Source: Ruegeria sp. HKCCD4315 (GTDB taxonomy: Bacteria; Pseudomonadota; Alphaproteobacteria; Rhodobacterales; Rhodobacteraceae). From it: 64,000 bases of DNA. The DNA lies in contig NZ_WVRN01000001.1 in assembly GCF_013112245.1 (NCBI RefSeq), positions 1,616,501 to 1,680,500 of the forward strand, given 5' to 3'. Made by a program: the position numbers and the translations under genes. This document shows positions 20,166 through 28,300 of the stretch, piece after piece. Position 1 is the stretch's first letter; the number at the start of each line of letters is the position of its first letter. A model generated the notes under the pieces. It was not told the origin of the DNA. It worked only from the letters and a program-made list of their open reading frames with translations, and made no database searches.

Positions 20166-20579
20166 TCAAGTCAGACCGCGGTGCACATGCACGGCGCACG
20201 GCGCGTGACGAACAACGCGCGAAGCTGTCGATCCCAGGAAATAGTCGCTCAACCCCGGTTGGTGAGAACCAATGACGATACAATCGATGCTCCTGCTTGT
20301 GGCATAATCAATGATCGTCCGGGCAGTGTGGCCTTTGACGATTTCGGGTGTCACACCTTCAAGGCCCTCAACCTTTTCCAACAGTTTCAGTCGCGCACGG
20401 TCAAACCCTTCTGCGACAACGGATTTATCCAGGTAGGCACTGACAGATCCCTGTGGCATTTCGTAAACGTGCAATGCGATTATGTCGGCCCCGTTTTCCG
20501 ACAATGCGCGTGCAACTTCCAGCGTGTGCTGCGATATGCCGTGATCCAATGCCATAGGGACAAGAACTTTTTTATACAT
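20166..20579 (-). CDS. Universal stress protein, last gene of the sulfonate TRAP operon
   Basis: 137-residue UspA-fold protein. It starts MYKKVLVPMALDHG and ends in the nucleotide-binding-type stretch IVIGSHQPGLSDYFLG followed by SRVVRHAPCAVHV. GGAGG lies before the ATG at 20579. It sits 23 bases after the HpsP-like gene on the same strand, so it belongs to that operon. Usp proteins next to TRAP transporters (TeaD in Halomonas) tune transport by binding ATP, and that role is inferred here. Confidence 0.88.
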   Translation of the reverse strand: MYKKVLVPMALDHGISQHTLEVARALSENGADIIALHVYEMPQGSVSAYLDKSVVAEGFDRARLKLLEKVEGLEGVTPEIVKGHTARTIIDYATSRSIDCIVIGSHQPGLSDYFLGSTASRVVRHAPCAVHVHRGLT

Positions 20580-20602
20580 CGAGGCCTCCAAATCTGGCGG
20601 GA

Positions 20603-21583
20603 CTATGCCCAGGGTCTCAGGATAATCTTAGGGGCTGCCACAGCACCAGAGCGGATATCGCGAAATGCCTGCGCCCCTTCAGCCAGGGCGCGTTCCTCGG
20701 CCCAGTCCAACGCGCCCAGCCGTCCGTCAAAGATCGCTTCCGCCGTCTCGCGGAAGTCTTGAGCGGTATACGTGTATGTCCCGATAAAGGTTATTTCCTG
20801 CAACGTCATGCGGCGCACGTCCAGACCGCCGGTGTCTTCGCCAAGACCTACATGCGCGATCACGCCGCCGGGGTCCGCGACGGCTGATGCGACGGATCGT
20901 GTTGCCGCATAACCCACAGCGTCGATAACGAGCGGGAAGTTTCCAATCGCAGCGTCCCCGATTTTAAAGTCCTCAACCTGCTGCAGAAAAGTCCGGCGTA
21001 AGGCGTTGGGTTCTGCAATTGTGACATCTTCGACCTCCATCGCACGCAAGGCCAATGCGGCGGCAAGCCCGATCGCGCCGCCGCCAATGACCAGAGCGCG
21101 ACGGGGCATCGCCGGGTGCAACGCTTCCAGCGCCAACCGCGCTGCATGCCAACTGACAGCCAGTGGTTCGGCCAACGCGGCCTTCGCAAACGAGATATGA
21201 TCCGGTACGACAACCAGATTTCTGTCCGGCATCGAGACAAACTGGGCAAAGGCCCCTTCGCGTGGTGGCATTGAAATGATCTGACGATCCGGGCACAGAT
21301 TTTCACGACCTGCTACGCAGGCTGGACATTGACCGCAGCTCACCAGCGGATTGATCGTCACGCGATCTCCTGCGCGAAGACCTTCGACAATCACCCCGGC
21401 GGCCTCATGCCCAAGGATCAAAGGGGCCGGTCGCCGCGCATCATGGCCGAGATACGCGTGCATGTCTGATCCACAGATGCCTACGGCTTCAATTCGGATC
21501 AGGTGTTCAGATGCAGCGGGCACTGCATTCGGCACATCGCCGAACTCCATCTGTTCCACACCTTTGTAAACCAGTGCTTTCAT
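20603..21583 (-). CDS. hpsP: Zinc-dependent alcohol dehydrogenase, HpsP-like
   Basis: 326-residue medium-chain dehydrogenase. The catalytic zinc site is CGSDMHAYLGHDARRP plus GHEAAG. A structural zinc site has four cysteines in CGQCPACVAGRENLC. The nucleotide-binding motif is VIGGGAIGLAAA. The start overlaps the SDR stop (ATGA). The set of HisD-like, SDR and zinc dehydrogenase genes with a TRAP transporter is the signature of 2,3-dihydroxypropane-1-sulfonate catabolism. There HpsO and HpsP together interconvert the enantiomers so that HpsN can oxidise the R form. The name rests on context more than on sequence. Confidence 0.75.
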   Translation of the reverse strand: MKALVYKGVEQMEFGDVPNAVPAASEHLIRIEAVGICGSDMHAYLGHDARRPAPLILGHEAAGVIVEGLRAGDRVTINPLVSCGQCPACVAGRENLCPDRQIISMPPREGAFAQFVSMPDRNLVVVPDHISFAKAALAEPLAVSWHAARLALEALHPAMPRRALVIGGGAIGLAAALALRAMEVEDVTIAEPNALRRTFLQQVEDFKIGDAAIGNFPLVIDAVGYAATRSVASAVADPGGVIAHVGLGEDTGGLDVRRMTLQEITFIGTYTYTAQDFRETAEAIFDGRLGALDWAEERALAEGAQAFRDIRSGAVAAPKIILRPWA

Positions 21584-22341
21584 TTGGCTGTGAACCCCCC
21601 ATCCACCATCAAAACCTGTCCGGTCACATAGTCCGAGGCCCGTGAACACAGGAAAAGAATCGGGCCGTCGATATCCTGCATCCGACCATTGCGCCCAATG
21701 CAGGTTTGCACCGCATTTCGCTCCGCACGATCTGGGTCATCAAACACGGCCTGCGTCAGCTCCGTGGGAAAGAACCCTGGTCCGATGGCATTTGCTGTAA
21801 TGCCAAAGGGCGACCATGCCTCGGCCATCGCGCGGGTCAATTGCCCGATCCCCGCCTTCGTTGCGCCATAGGCGATACCACCGGGAAACGCGCGCGTTGT
21901 TTGCAGCGAAGCAAAATTGACAATGCGCCCCCACCCCTTGTCTTTCATCGCAGGCACCATGGCCTGACTTAGAAAAAACGGTGCGCTGAGGTTCACTGCC
22001 AGCGTGGCGTCCCACCCTTCTGGTGTCACATCATCGGCGGCCTCACGCGTGTTTAGCCCAGCCGCATGAACCAGAATGTCGGGCGCGCCGAACTTGGCGC
22101 TGACGGCTTCCGCCACGCGAACAATTCCGTCACGATCAGCAACGTCGGCTTCCACTGAAGCGGACCGAGATCCAATCTCGGCTTGCATCTGCGCCAACGC
22201 ATCTTGGCGCCGCGCCACGCCAACAACCTGCGCACCTGCGGCTGCAAGCGCGCGTGCCACTTGCCGCCCCAGCCCCGAACTTGCGCCGGTGACACAAGCC
22301 ACCTTACCCGTCAGGTCAAACAAAGCGCGCGGATCATCCAT
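21580..22341 (-). CDS. hpsO: Short-chain dehydrogenase, HpsO-like
   Basis: 253-residue SDR. The cofactor motif TGASSGLGRQVARAL lies near residue 19, a conserved Asn is in HAAGLNT, the catalytic Ser is in NFASLQTTRA, and Tyr/Lys are in YGATKAG. It ends with the typical VDGGF segment. The start overlaps the end of the HpsN-like gene by 8 bases and the stop overlaps the next ATG, so all three dehydrogenases are coupled. In the hps pathway HpsO is a DHPS 2-dehydrogenase working with HpsP. Confidence 0.75.
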   Translation of the reverse strand: MDDPRALFDLTGKVACVTGASSGLGRQVARALAAAGAQVVGVARRQDALAQMQAEIGSRSASVEADVADRDGIVRVAEAVSAKFGAPDILVHAAGLNTREAADDVTPEGWDATLAVNLSAPFFLSQAMVPAMKDKGWGRIVNFASLQTTRAFPGGIAYGATKAGIGQLTRAMAEAWSPFGITANAIGPGFFPTELTQAVFDDPDRAERNAVQTCIGRNGRMQDIDGPILFLCSRASDYVTGQVLMVDGGFTAK

Positions 22342-23647
22342 CAGCGGTCAGATCAAACTGCTCATCCGGGAAATACTTGGCCAAACGCACATCTGCGGCG
22401 CGTGCATGTCCTTCCATCCCTTCCAGCCGCGAAATCCGCGCAGTTGCAACGGCAATGGGCTTGGACCCCTCCCGCGTTGCCCGCTGCCAGGTCACGATCT
22501 TCATGTATTTGTGGACGCTCAGACCGCCGGTATAACTGGCCGCGCCAGAGGTCGGCAGTACGTGATTGGTTCCCGTGGCTTTGTCGCCGTAGGATACAGT
22601 GGTTTCCTCACCCAAAAACAGCGAACCATAACAAGTCAGCCGGTCCAACCACCAATCCAGATCCTCGGCCTGCACGGTCAGATGTTCGGGGGCGTATTCA
22701 TCGGAACACGCAGCCATGTCTTCGCGATTATCGCAGACGATGACTTCGGCATAGTCCCTCCACGCGGCTGCAGCGTTTTCCTTGTTCAAATCAGGCAAGT
22801 CGTCGATCAACTGCGGCACCAGCTCCATGACTTTCTGAGCCAACGCACGATCATCCGTCACCAGCCAAACCGGAGAGTTATACCCGTGTTCGGCCTGACT
22901 GACCAAGTCGGTGGCAACCACATGTGCATCTGCGCTGCTATCGGCCAGGATCAGGGAGTCAGTTGGTCCCGCAATCATATCGATACCGACCTTGCCGTAG
23001 AGAATGCGCTTGGCCTCGGCCACGAACTGGTTGCCAGGCCCAACAAGGATGTTTGCACGCGGCAAACCAAACAGGCCGTAGGTCATCGCCGCCACACCCT
23101 GCACACCGCCCATCGCCAGAATGCTGTCCGCTCCGCAGATATGGGCCGCATAAACAATCGCAGGCGCAACCCCTTCGCCCGGACGAGGTGGAGAGCACGC
23201 TGTGATGTGGCGGCATCCGGCGACCTTGGCTGTGGTCACAGTCATGATCGCACTGGCGATATGGCTGTAGCGTCCACCGGGCACATAGCACCCTGCCGCA
23301 TCGACGGGGATGGCCTTTTGCCCTGCGACAACACCGGGCACAATCTCGGTCTGAACGTCCGACACGGTGGCCTTTTGCGTTTCGGCAAAGCGACGCACAT
23401 TGTCATGAGCAAAGCGGATATCAGCCTTCAACTTTTCGGGCACCAGCGCAATGGCCGCGTCGATCTCGTCCTGAGTCATCAGGACATTTCCCTCGAACTT
23501 GTCGAACTTGGCGGCGTATTCCAGGGCCTTAGCGTCACCTCCTGCCTCGATATCAGACAGGATTGTCTTGACCGTATCATGCACCTCGGTCGCATGAGAC
23601 TGCGCCGTAAGGGTCGCCTTTTTCAGATAGTCACGGGGCATGTTCAA
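22334..23647 (-). CDS. hpsN: Histidinol-dehydrogenase-like sulfopropanediol 3-dehydrogenase, HpsN
   Basis: 437-residue HisD-fold, zinc- and NAD-dependent enzyme. The metal/catalytic elements of HisD are kept: LVSQAEHG, DEYAPEHLTVQ, YGDKATGTNHVLPTSGA, and the C-terminal histidine in LEGMEGHARA. A four-electron oxidation of (R)-dihydroxypropanesulfonate to (R)-sulfolactate is the known HpsN reaction. A true biosynthetic HisD is unlikely here because the neighbours are a TRAP transporter and two other dehydrogenases, with no his genes. Downstream sulfolactate enzymes are not in the window. Confidence 0.82.
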   Translation of the reverse strand: MNMPRDYLKKATLTAQSHATEVHDTVKTILSDIEAGGDAKALEYAAKFDKFEGNVLMTQDEIDAAIALVPEKLKADIRFAHDNVRRFAETQKATVSDVQTEIVPGVVAGQKAIPVDAAGCYVPGGRYSHIASAIMTVTTAKVAGCRHITACSPPRPGEGVAPAIVYAAHICGADSILAMGGVQGVAAMTYGLFGLPRANILVGPGNQFVAEAKRILYGKVGIDMIAGPTDSLILADSSADAHVVATDLVSQAEHGYNSPVWLVTDDRALAQKVMELVPQLIDDLPDLNKENAAAAWRDYAEVIVCDNREDMAACSDEYAPEHLTVQAEDLDWWLDRLTCYGSLFLGEETTVSYGDKATGTNHVLPTSGAASYTGGLSVHKYMKIVTWQRATREGSKPIAVATARISRLEGMEGHARAADVRLAKYFPDEQFDLTADG

Positions 23648-23653
23648 AAGGTC

Positions 23654-24982
23654 CTATTGGTAGATTTCAGGAAGCAAGGTGGTCGAGACAGCTGGTACGT
23701 AGGCGATCAGCAGCACCACGATCAGCATGGTCAATACGAAGGGCACAGCTCGGGCGGCAATCTTCAGAATCGACTCGCCGGTAATGCCAGATACAACGAA
23801 CAGGTTCAGACCAAGCGGTGGTGTGATGAAACCAACACCCAGCGCAGTGATCATCATGATGCAGAACTGGATTTCGTTCATGCCAATGTTGTCTGCCAGC
23901 GGTTTCAGGATCGGTGCAAGAATCACGATGTTAGGCGTCGTCTCCATCACGCAGCCTGCCGCGATCAAGATGCCGATCATCAACAGGATCAGCAGATAAG
24001 GATCATCCGTCAGCGACGTCACCGAGGTCACAAAGCCCTGAGGGACACCCATAATCGCCAGCGCTTCGGCCAGCGGCGCAGAAAAAGCGATGATGGGCAG
24101 GATCACCCCGTTCACTTTCGCCGAACTGACCAGCATCGACGGGAAGTCTGCCAGCGTCAGTGTGCGCAGGATGAAGCCCATGATGATGGTGACGACAACA
24201 GCGGTCGCACCGGCTTCGGTCGGCGTCAAGCGACCCGAGAAGATGCCGTAGAAGATGATGCCCGGAACGATAAAGGCGTACCAGCCGGATTTGAGCGCCT
24301 TGCCCAGGTTGGACAGCCACTCACCCATAGTCATCATCCCGCCGCCCTCATAGGCATAAAGGCGATTCATGATGATGTTGGTGATCAGGATCGATACCAG
24401 AATGGCCAGTCCGGGGATCAGAGCGGCCAGAAACAGCGTCGAAGCTGAAATACCCAGCACAAGCCCGATGATGATATAGGCAATCGACGGCGGGATCAGA
24501 ATGCCGGTACAGGCCCCGGCGGCTACCAGCGCACAGGCATAGGGGCGCGGATACCCGCTTTCAACCAGACGGTTGATGGTCATCCGACCCACAGCAGCAG
24601 CGCCCGCCGCGTCCGAGCCCGAGATCGCCGCAAACATGCCACAGACAAGCACGGTGGCCGACCCAAAGCCGCCTTTGGCAAAGCAGGTCAGCGCTTCGGC
24701 CACGTCCAGAAACTTGCGCGATAACCCTGTGCGAACCAGAACGTCCCCGGTCAGAATGAACAGGGGCACAGCGGTCAACGCAAAGGCATCGATACCGGTG
24801 AAAAGGCTTTCGCCCACCAAGCTTAGCGGCAAGTCGCCGGACATGATCAGCATGACGATAGCTGCCGACCCAATGGCGGCCCAAACGGGCACAGCCATGG
24901 CGATCAAAGCAACGAACAGGATCACGGGGACATAAAAATCCCACCCAAGTTCAACGGTTTGATTGAGGGAATTCCAAAGCAT
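23654..24982 (-). CDS. TRAP transporter large permease (DctM type), HpsM-like
   Basis: 442-residue, about 12-helix inner membrane protein. It shows typical DctM segments: SLFTGIDAFALTAVPLFILTGDVLVRTG, SGSDAAGAAAVGRM and IIPPSIAYIIIG-type helices. It imports organic acids or sulfonates with a sodium or proton gradient, fed by the binding protein at 25618. The gap to hpsN is 6 bases and to the small permease 11 bases, so it is one operon. It is probably the sulfonate-specific HpsM. Confidence 0.88.
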   Translation of the reverse strand: MLWNSLNQTVELGWDFYVPVILFVALIAMAVPVWAAIGSAAIVMLIMSGDLPLSLVGESLFTGIDAFALTAVPLFILTGDVLVRTGLSRKFLDVAEALTCFAKGGFGSATVLVCGMFAAISGSDAAGAAAVGRMTINRLVESGYPRPYACALVAAGACTGILIPPSIAYIIIGLVLGISASTLFLAALIPGLAILVSILITNIIMNRLYAYEGGGMMTMGEWLSNLGKALKSGWYAFIVPGIIFYGIFSGRLTPTEAGATAVVVTIIMGFILRTLTLADFPSMLVSSAKVNGVILPIIAFSAPLAEALAIMGVPQGFVTSVTSLTDDPYLLILLMIGILIAAGCVMETTPNIVILAPILKPLADNIGMNEIQFCIMMITALGVGFITPPLGLNLFVVSGITGESILKIAARAVPFVLTMLIVVLLIAYVPAVSTTLLPEIYQ

Positions 24983-24993
24983 TCAATTTCTCC

Positions 24994-25506
24994 TCAGTCA
25001 AACAGCTTGTCGCCTTCGAAGACGGGGGTGCCGTCTCGCAGACATTTCAGATCACGCATCAGGGATTGGATCAGCCGCCAGATCATCAGCGCAAATCCAG
25101 TGGGTACAGCCATCAGGAACCAGACTTTGGAAACCCGCAACCCATCTGTTACCGAGCCGAACTTGGCCGAGACATGAACCGCCTCGTAAGACCAATAGAG
25201 CGCGATAACGGCCACGACGAACATCACCAGATCGCCGAAGATATAAAGCAACGCCTTGGGGCGCGGCCCAAGGTAATGCATGATGACGTCAATTCGGATA
25301 TGCGCACGTTCCTTGACCGCAGCGGCGGCCCCGATCCAGGCGAGGTAGATGAAGGAATAGCGCACGATCTCTTCGCCCCAGATCGACGAGTAAGCGAAGA
25401 TCTCACGCCGCAGCACTTCGATCGCCATGGTGATCACCAGCATCACGTAGAACACCAGCAACAGCCAACGCTCTGCGTTTCGGTCAATGTTTTGAAGAAC
25501 GGTCAT
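24994..25506 (-). CDS. TRAP transporter small permease (DctQ type), HpsL-like
   Basis: 170-residue protein with four predicted membrane helices and the DctQ signature region (WGEEIVRYSFIYLAWIGAAAAVKERAHI). GGAGG lies 5 bases before the ATG at 25506; a longer reading to 25611 would have no ribosome site and would run into the hairpin. Pairs with the large permease just downstream. Confidence 0.88.
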   Translation of the reverse strand: MTVLQNIDRNAERWLLLVFYVMLVITMAIEVLRREIFAYSSIWGEEIVRYSFIYLAWIGAAAAVKERAHIRIDVIMHYLGPRPKALLYIFGDLVMFVVAVIALYWSYEAVHVSAKFGSVTDGLRVSKVWFLMAVPTGFALMIWRLIQSLMRDLKCLRDGTPVFEGDKLFD

Positions 25507-25583
25507 CTGATCCTCCGGCGATAGGACAGCCAGACCCGCGCCTACCGTGGCGGGCCGATTACAGCCTGACTGTAGAAAATAAA

Positions 25584-25608
25584 CGTGGACGCCTGGATGG
25601 CGTCCACG
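25584..25608 (-). terminator. Intra-operon hairpin after the TRAP binding-protein gene
   Basis: A perfect 10-base stem, CGTGGACGCC / GGCGTCCACG, with a 5-base loop. On the minus strand it is followed by TTTATTTT. It lies 10 bases after the binding-protein stop and before the small permease, a position where partial termination raises binding-protein levels. Confidence 0.6.
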
Positions 25609-25617
25609 CATAGCGCC

Positions 25618-26763
25618 TTAGGCGTCGTGAACGTAGTATTTGCCCTGCGTTCCGGCAGCTTCGACCAGCTTTTCGAAGTTTTCCATCGACCCGGCCAGTT
25701 CGGTCTTGAACGGATCCCAGTCGGCGTTCTGATAGCCGCCCGCATCCTGCCATTCGGCCAGTTGGTCTTCACTGAGCGAATGGAATTGGACGCCTGCCTT
25801 GTTCAGCTCGGCCATAGCGTATGCACGTGCCGACGGAACCTTGGACAAGTTCTGGTGCGCGGTCATTTCAGACCCCCACATGATGCCTTCTTGAACGTCA
25901 GCGGGCATCGAGTTGAACCACTCGAGGTTACAGGAATAAACTTGGCTGTCCGGAACCGCTTGTGTGAAGGTCACGTGGCTCAGTATGTCCTTGAAGCCGA
26001 AGACAAACAGCGCGCCAACCGAAGGATCAAGCGCATCTGCGACACCTTGTTTGATGGCCGAAGGTGTCTCACCCCAGGCAACAGGGGTCGGGTTGGCGCC
26101 AACCATACGGTAATATTGCTGGAGCATCTTCGAGCCGGGAACACGGAACTTGATTCCACTCATGTCGCCCGGCGTGATGACTGCATTGCCACCCTGACGA
26201 ACCGCAACAACACGGGGATCGATGTTCACATAGAATAGCGCCTTGAAGCCCGCAGCTTCGACCTTGGGATGAACCTCATTCTTCCACGTGTCAGAATGGA
26301 CAAGGTTGGTGAAACGCTGGTTCGAACCGCACAGATACGGCATGTTGATCAGATCAACGGTCGACGCAAATGGCGCGAAGTTCGACAGCGAATGCTGCGC
26401 CGCCTGAATGGTGCCGCCTTGCACTTTCTGCACAAGGGATCCACCGGCACCCAGCTGCCCACCCGGAGCCAGTTTGACATAGACTTTACCATTGGTGGCG
26501 TTCTGGATGTTTTCTTTAAGATCCAGCTGCATGATAGGATAGCTACGCGATGCCCCCAAAACATACGCCGTCGCGATGGTCATCACATGATCGGCCGCCT
26601 TTTCCCGCTCGCTTTCTTCCTTGGCGGTCTGCGCTGCGGCTTCAGACGACCACAACACCCCGCCTGCTCCGGCGACCAAAGCAGCCGTGAACGCACCACT
26701 TGCGCTCAGCTTTAGGAAATTGCGACGTTCGGCTGACGCCAGTTCGGTCTTGTCGTTGTTCAT
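25618..26763 (-). CDS. TRAP transporter substrate-binding protein (DctP type), HpsK-like
   Basis: 381-residue periplasmic binding protein. A Tat-type leader is visible (AERRNFLKLSASGAFTAALVAG), so it may be exported folded. Mid-protein it has the DctP features GVADALDPSVGALFVFGFKD and the SKMLQQYYRMVGANPTPVAWGE ligand arginine/helix region. A GGGAGGG lies before the ATG at 26763. In this operon the ligand should be dihydroxypropanesulfonate or a close sulfonate; that is inferred from the enzymes downstream. Confidence 0.88.
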   Translation of the reverse strand: MNNDKTELASAERRNFLKLSASGAFTAALVAGAGGVLWSSEAAAQTAKEESEREKAADHVMTIATAYVLGASRSYPIMQLDLKENIQNATNGKVYVKLAPGGQLGAGGSLVQKVQGGTIQAAQHSLSNFAPFASTVDLINMPYLCGSNQRFTNLVHSDTWKNEVHPKVEAAGFKALFYVNIDPRVVAVRQGGNAVITPGDMSGIKFRVPGSKMLQQYYRMVGANPTPVAWGETPSAIKQGVADALDPSVGALFVFGFKDILSHVTFTQAVPDSQVYSCNLEWFNSMPADVQEGIMWGSEMTAHQNLSKVPSARAYAMAELNKAGVQFHSLSEDQLAEWQDAGGYQNADWDPFKTELAGSMENFEKLVEAAGTQGKYYVHDA

Positions 26764-26786
26764 GAATTGCCCTCCCAAGCAAAAGT

Positions 26787-26972
26787 TCAGCTGCCGTCTG
26801 TTGCGTCGCGGTCAGCCTCCTTTTTCAGAATTGCGACAACGAACAAGATCGACGCCGCGAACAGAACCAACATCTCTCCTACGTCCCCAAGAAACGCACT
26901 GTTCGCATAGGCACCCAAGGCGACGTTGGCGAAATAGATCGCAAAAACGACGGCTGATGCAGCAACAAACAT
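26787..26972 (-). CDS. Small two-helix membrane protein, first gene of the sulfonate TRAP operon
   Basis: 61 residues with two hydrophobic segments (FVAASAVVFAIYFANVALGAYA and MLVLFAASILFVVAIL) and a charged tail KKEADRDATDGS. GGGAG lies 8 bases before the ATG at 26972. Longer readings from 27008 or 27035 would start inside the operator, so I reject them. It precedes the binding-protein gene by 23 bases. I do not recognise the family; position suggests a helper subunit of the TRAP system. Confidence 0.7.
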   Translation of the reverse strand: MFVAASAVVFAIYFANVALGAYANSAFLGDVGEMLVLFAASILFVVAILKKEADRDATDGS

Positions 26973-27009
26973 TTCAGGGCTCCCTACAGAATCGGCTCTC
27001 AAATTCATT

Positions 27010-27044
27010 TGTAAGCGCTTACATGATAAATGCAAGCGCTTACA
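27010..27044. promoter_or_regulatory. Paired LacI-family operators, 21 bp apart
   Basis: TGTAAGCGCTTACA (27010-27023) is a perfect palindrome of the LacI-family type with the central CG step. TGCAAGCGCTTACA (27031-27044) differs by one base. The centres are 21 bases apart, two helical turns, so both sites face the same side of the DNA. They lie between the divergent regulator (start 27096) and the TRAP operon (start 26972). Autoregulation and operon repression by the adjacent LacI protein is the natural reading. Confidence 0.85.
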
Positions 27045-27095
27045 TCACCACTTTCAAAGTCCTTAAAAAACGCATAACTTAGGGCAAACGGAATT

Positions 27096-28130
27096 ATGAG
27101 TTTGAAAATGTCAAAACATAGATCCGCTCCGACGTTGGATGACGTCGCCAAGGCTGCGGGTGTTTCAACTGCCACGGTATCGCGGTGCCTGAACAATCCG
27201 CAGCAGGTCGTCGAAGCGACGCGGAGGCGTGTTTTATCTGCGGTCGACGCTTTGGGATATACCCCGAACTTTGCTGCGCGTGTGATGGCGGCGAAACGAT
27301 CTTTTACGATCGGAGCAATCATTCCAACGATGGAAAACGCCATTTTTGCGCGGGGTTTGCAAGCTTTTCAGGAGGAAATTCACAAACGCGGATACACGCT
27401 GCTGGTATCCAGCTCTGCCTACAAACCCGAAGTTGAACAAGAACAGATCCGAACCCTTGTGGCCCGTGGCGCGGATGCGCTTTTGCTGATTGGCCATGAT
27501 CGCGATGAACGAATTTATGACTATCTGGAACGTCAAAGGGTGCCAGCTTTGGTTGCCTGGTCGTTCAGTCCGAACAACCGCACGCCATCAGTTGGATTCG
27601 ACAACCGGCAAGCCATGAAAACCCTGGCTCAGCAGGTCATTGGACTGGGTCATACACGTCTTGCAACGATTTCGGGCTTTAGCAAGGGAAACGATCGCGC
27701 TCGGCTGAGAATTGAAGGAATCCAGGATGCGATGACTGAAAACGGTCTGGCGACCGATGATCTGATCGTTGCGGAAACTACTTATGAAATCGAAAACGGG
27801 GCCGAGGCTTTTAGGGACCTCATGTCTCACGCGCGCGTGCCTACAGCAGTTCTTTGTGGCAACGACGTTCTGGCCGTAGGGGCCATGCGACAAGCCCAAG
27901 AGATGGGGCTGCGTGTACCTGACGATGTCTCGATCACTGGGTTTGACGACATCGAACTGGCCCGTATCGTTTCCCCCGCCCTTACGACAGTTCACGTCCC
28001 CCATCGCGAGATGGGTCAAAAAGCGGCGCTGGAGTTGATTCACATGATCGAAACAAACGCGCCCGGTCGTTCTGAGGAACTGTCTACAAGACTGATATGC
28101 CGCGCGTCCTTACAGGCAGCAACAGGATAA
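27096..28130 (+). CDS. LacI-family transcriptional regulator of the sulfonate operon
   Basis: 344-residue LacI/GalR regulator. The helix-turn-helix is TLDDVAKAAGVSTATVSRCLNN (about residues 13-34), the hinge helix follows, and the periplasmic-binding-like effector domain starts near FTIGAIIPTMENAIFARGL and ends in CRASLQ. It should dissociate from DNA on binding a sugar-like or sulfonate inducer; the inducer is not known. It is divergent from the hps-like operon with a double operator between them, and it is probably its specific repressor. Confidence 0.9.
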   Translation: MSLKMSKHRSAPTLDDVAKAAGVSTATVSRCLNNPQQVVEATRRRVLSAVDALGYTPNFAARVMAAKRSFTIGAIIPTMENAIFARGLQAFQEEIHKRGYTLLVSSSAYKPEVEQEQIRTLVARGADALLLIGHDRDERIYDYLERQRVPALVAWSFSPNNRTPSVGFDNRQAMKTLAQQVIGLGHTRLATISGFSKGNDRARLRIEGIQDAMTENGLATDDLIVAETTYEIENGAEAFRDLMSHARVPTAVLCGNDVLAVGAMRQAQEMGLRVPDDVSITGFDDIELARIVSPALTTVHVPHREMGQKAALELIHMIETNAPGRSEELSTRLICRASLQAATG

Positions 28131-28156
28131 GCGAGGCGAAAATTTTTCCGGAAGTT

Positions 28157-28230
28157 TGGAGCGGGTAGCGGGAATCGAACCCGCGCGTTCAGCTTGGGAA
28201 GCTGACAGGCTACCATTACATCATACCCGC
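28157..28230 (-). tRNA. tRNA-Gly (anticodon CCC)
   Basis: The minus strand reads GCGGGTA for the acceptor 5' side and TACCCGC for the 3' side, pairing over 7 bases. The anticodon stem is TCAGC / GCTGA with loop TTCCCAA, which gives anticodon CCC. The T-loop is GGTTCGATTCC. The discriminator T is followed by an encoded CCA. About 74 bases. No integrase or direct repeat was seen beside it. Confidence 0.95.
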
Positions 28231-28300
28231 CGCGCCCTTTGAGTTACCACCAGTGCGGACAGAGGTTCAACCCGGCACGGGACAGATCAGGCGTAAATTA

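Noticed and set aside
22334..23647. Calling this gene the biosynthetic histidinol dehydrogenase hisD
   Set aside because: No histidine genes nearby; TRAP and two other dehydrogenase genes match the sulfopropanediol pathway better.
22076..24448. A very long plus-strand reading frame of 790 codons opposite hpsN and the TRAP permease
   Set aside because: It is a mirror frame of two well-supported genes on the other strand, with no ribosome site, no recognisable domains and unusual amino-acid composition.
28157..28230. tRNA-Gly as an attachment site of an integrated element
   Set aside because: No integrase, no duplicated tRNA end and no change of base composition was seen around it.
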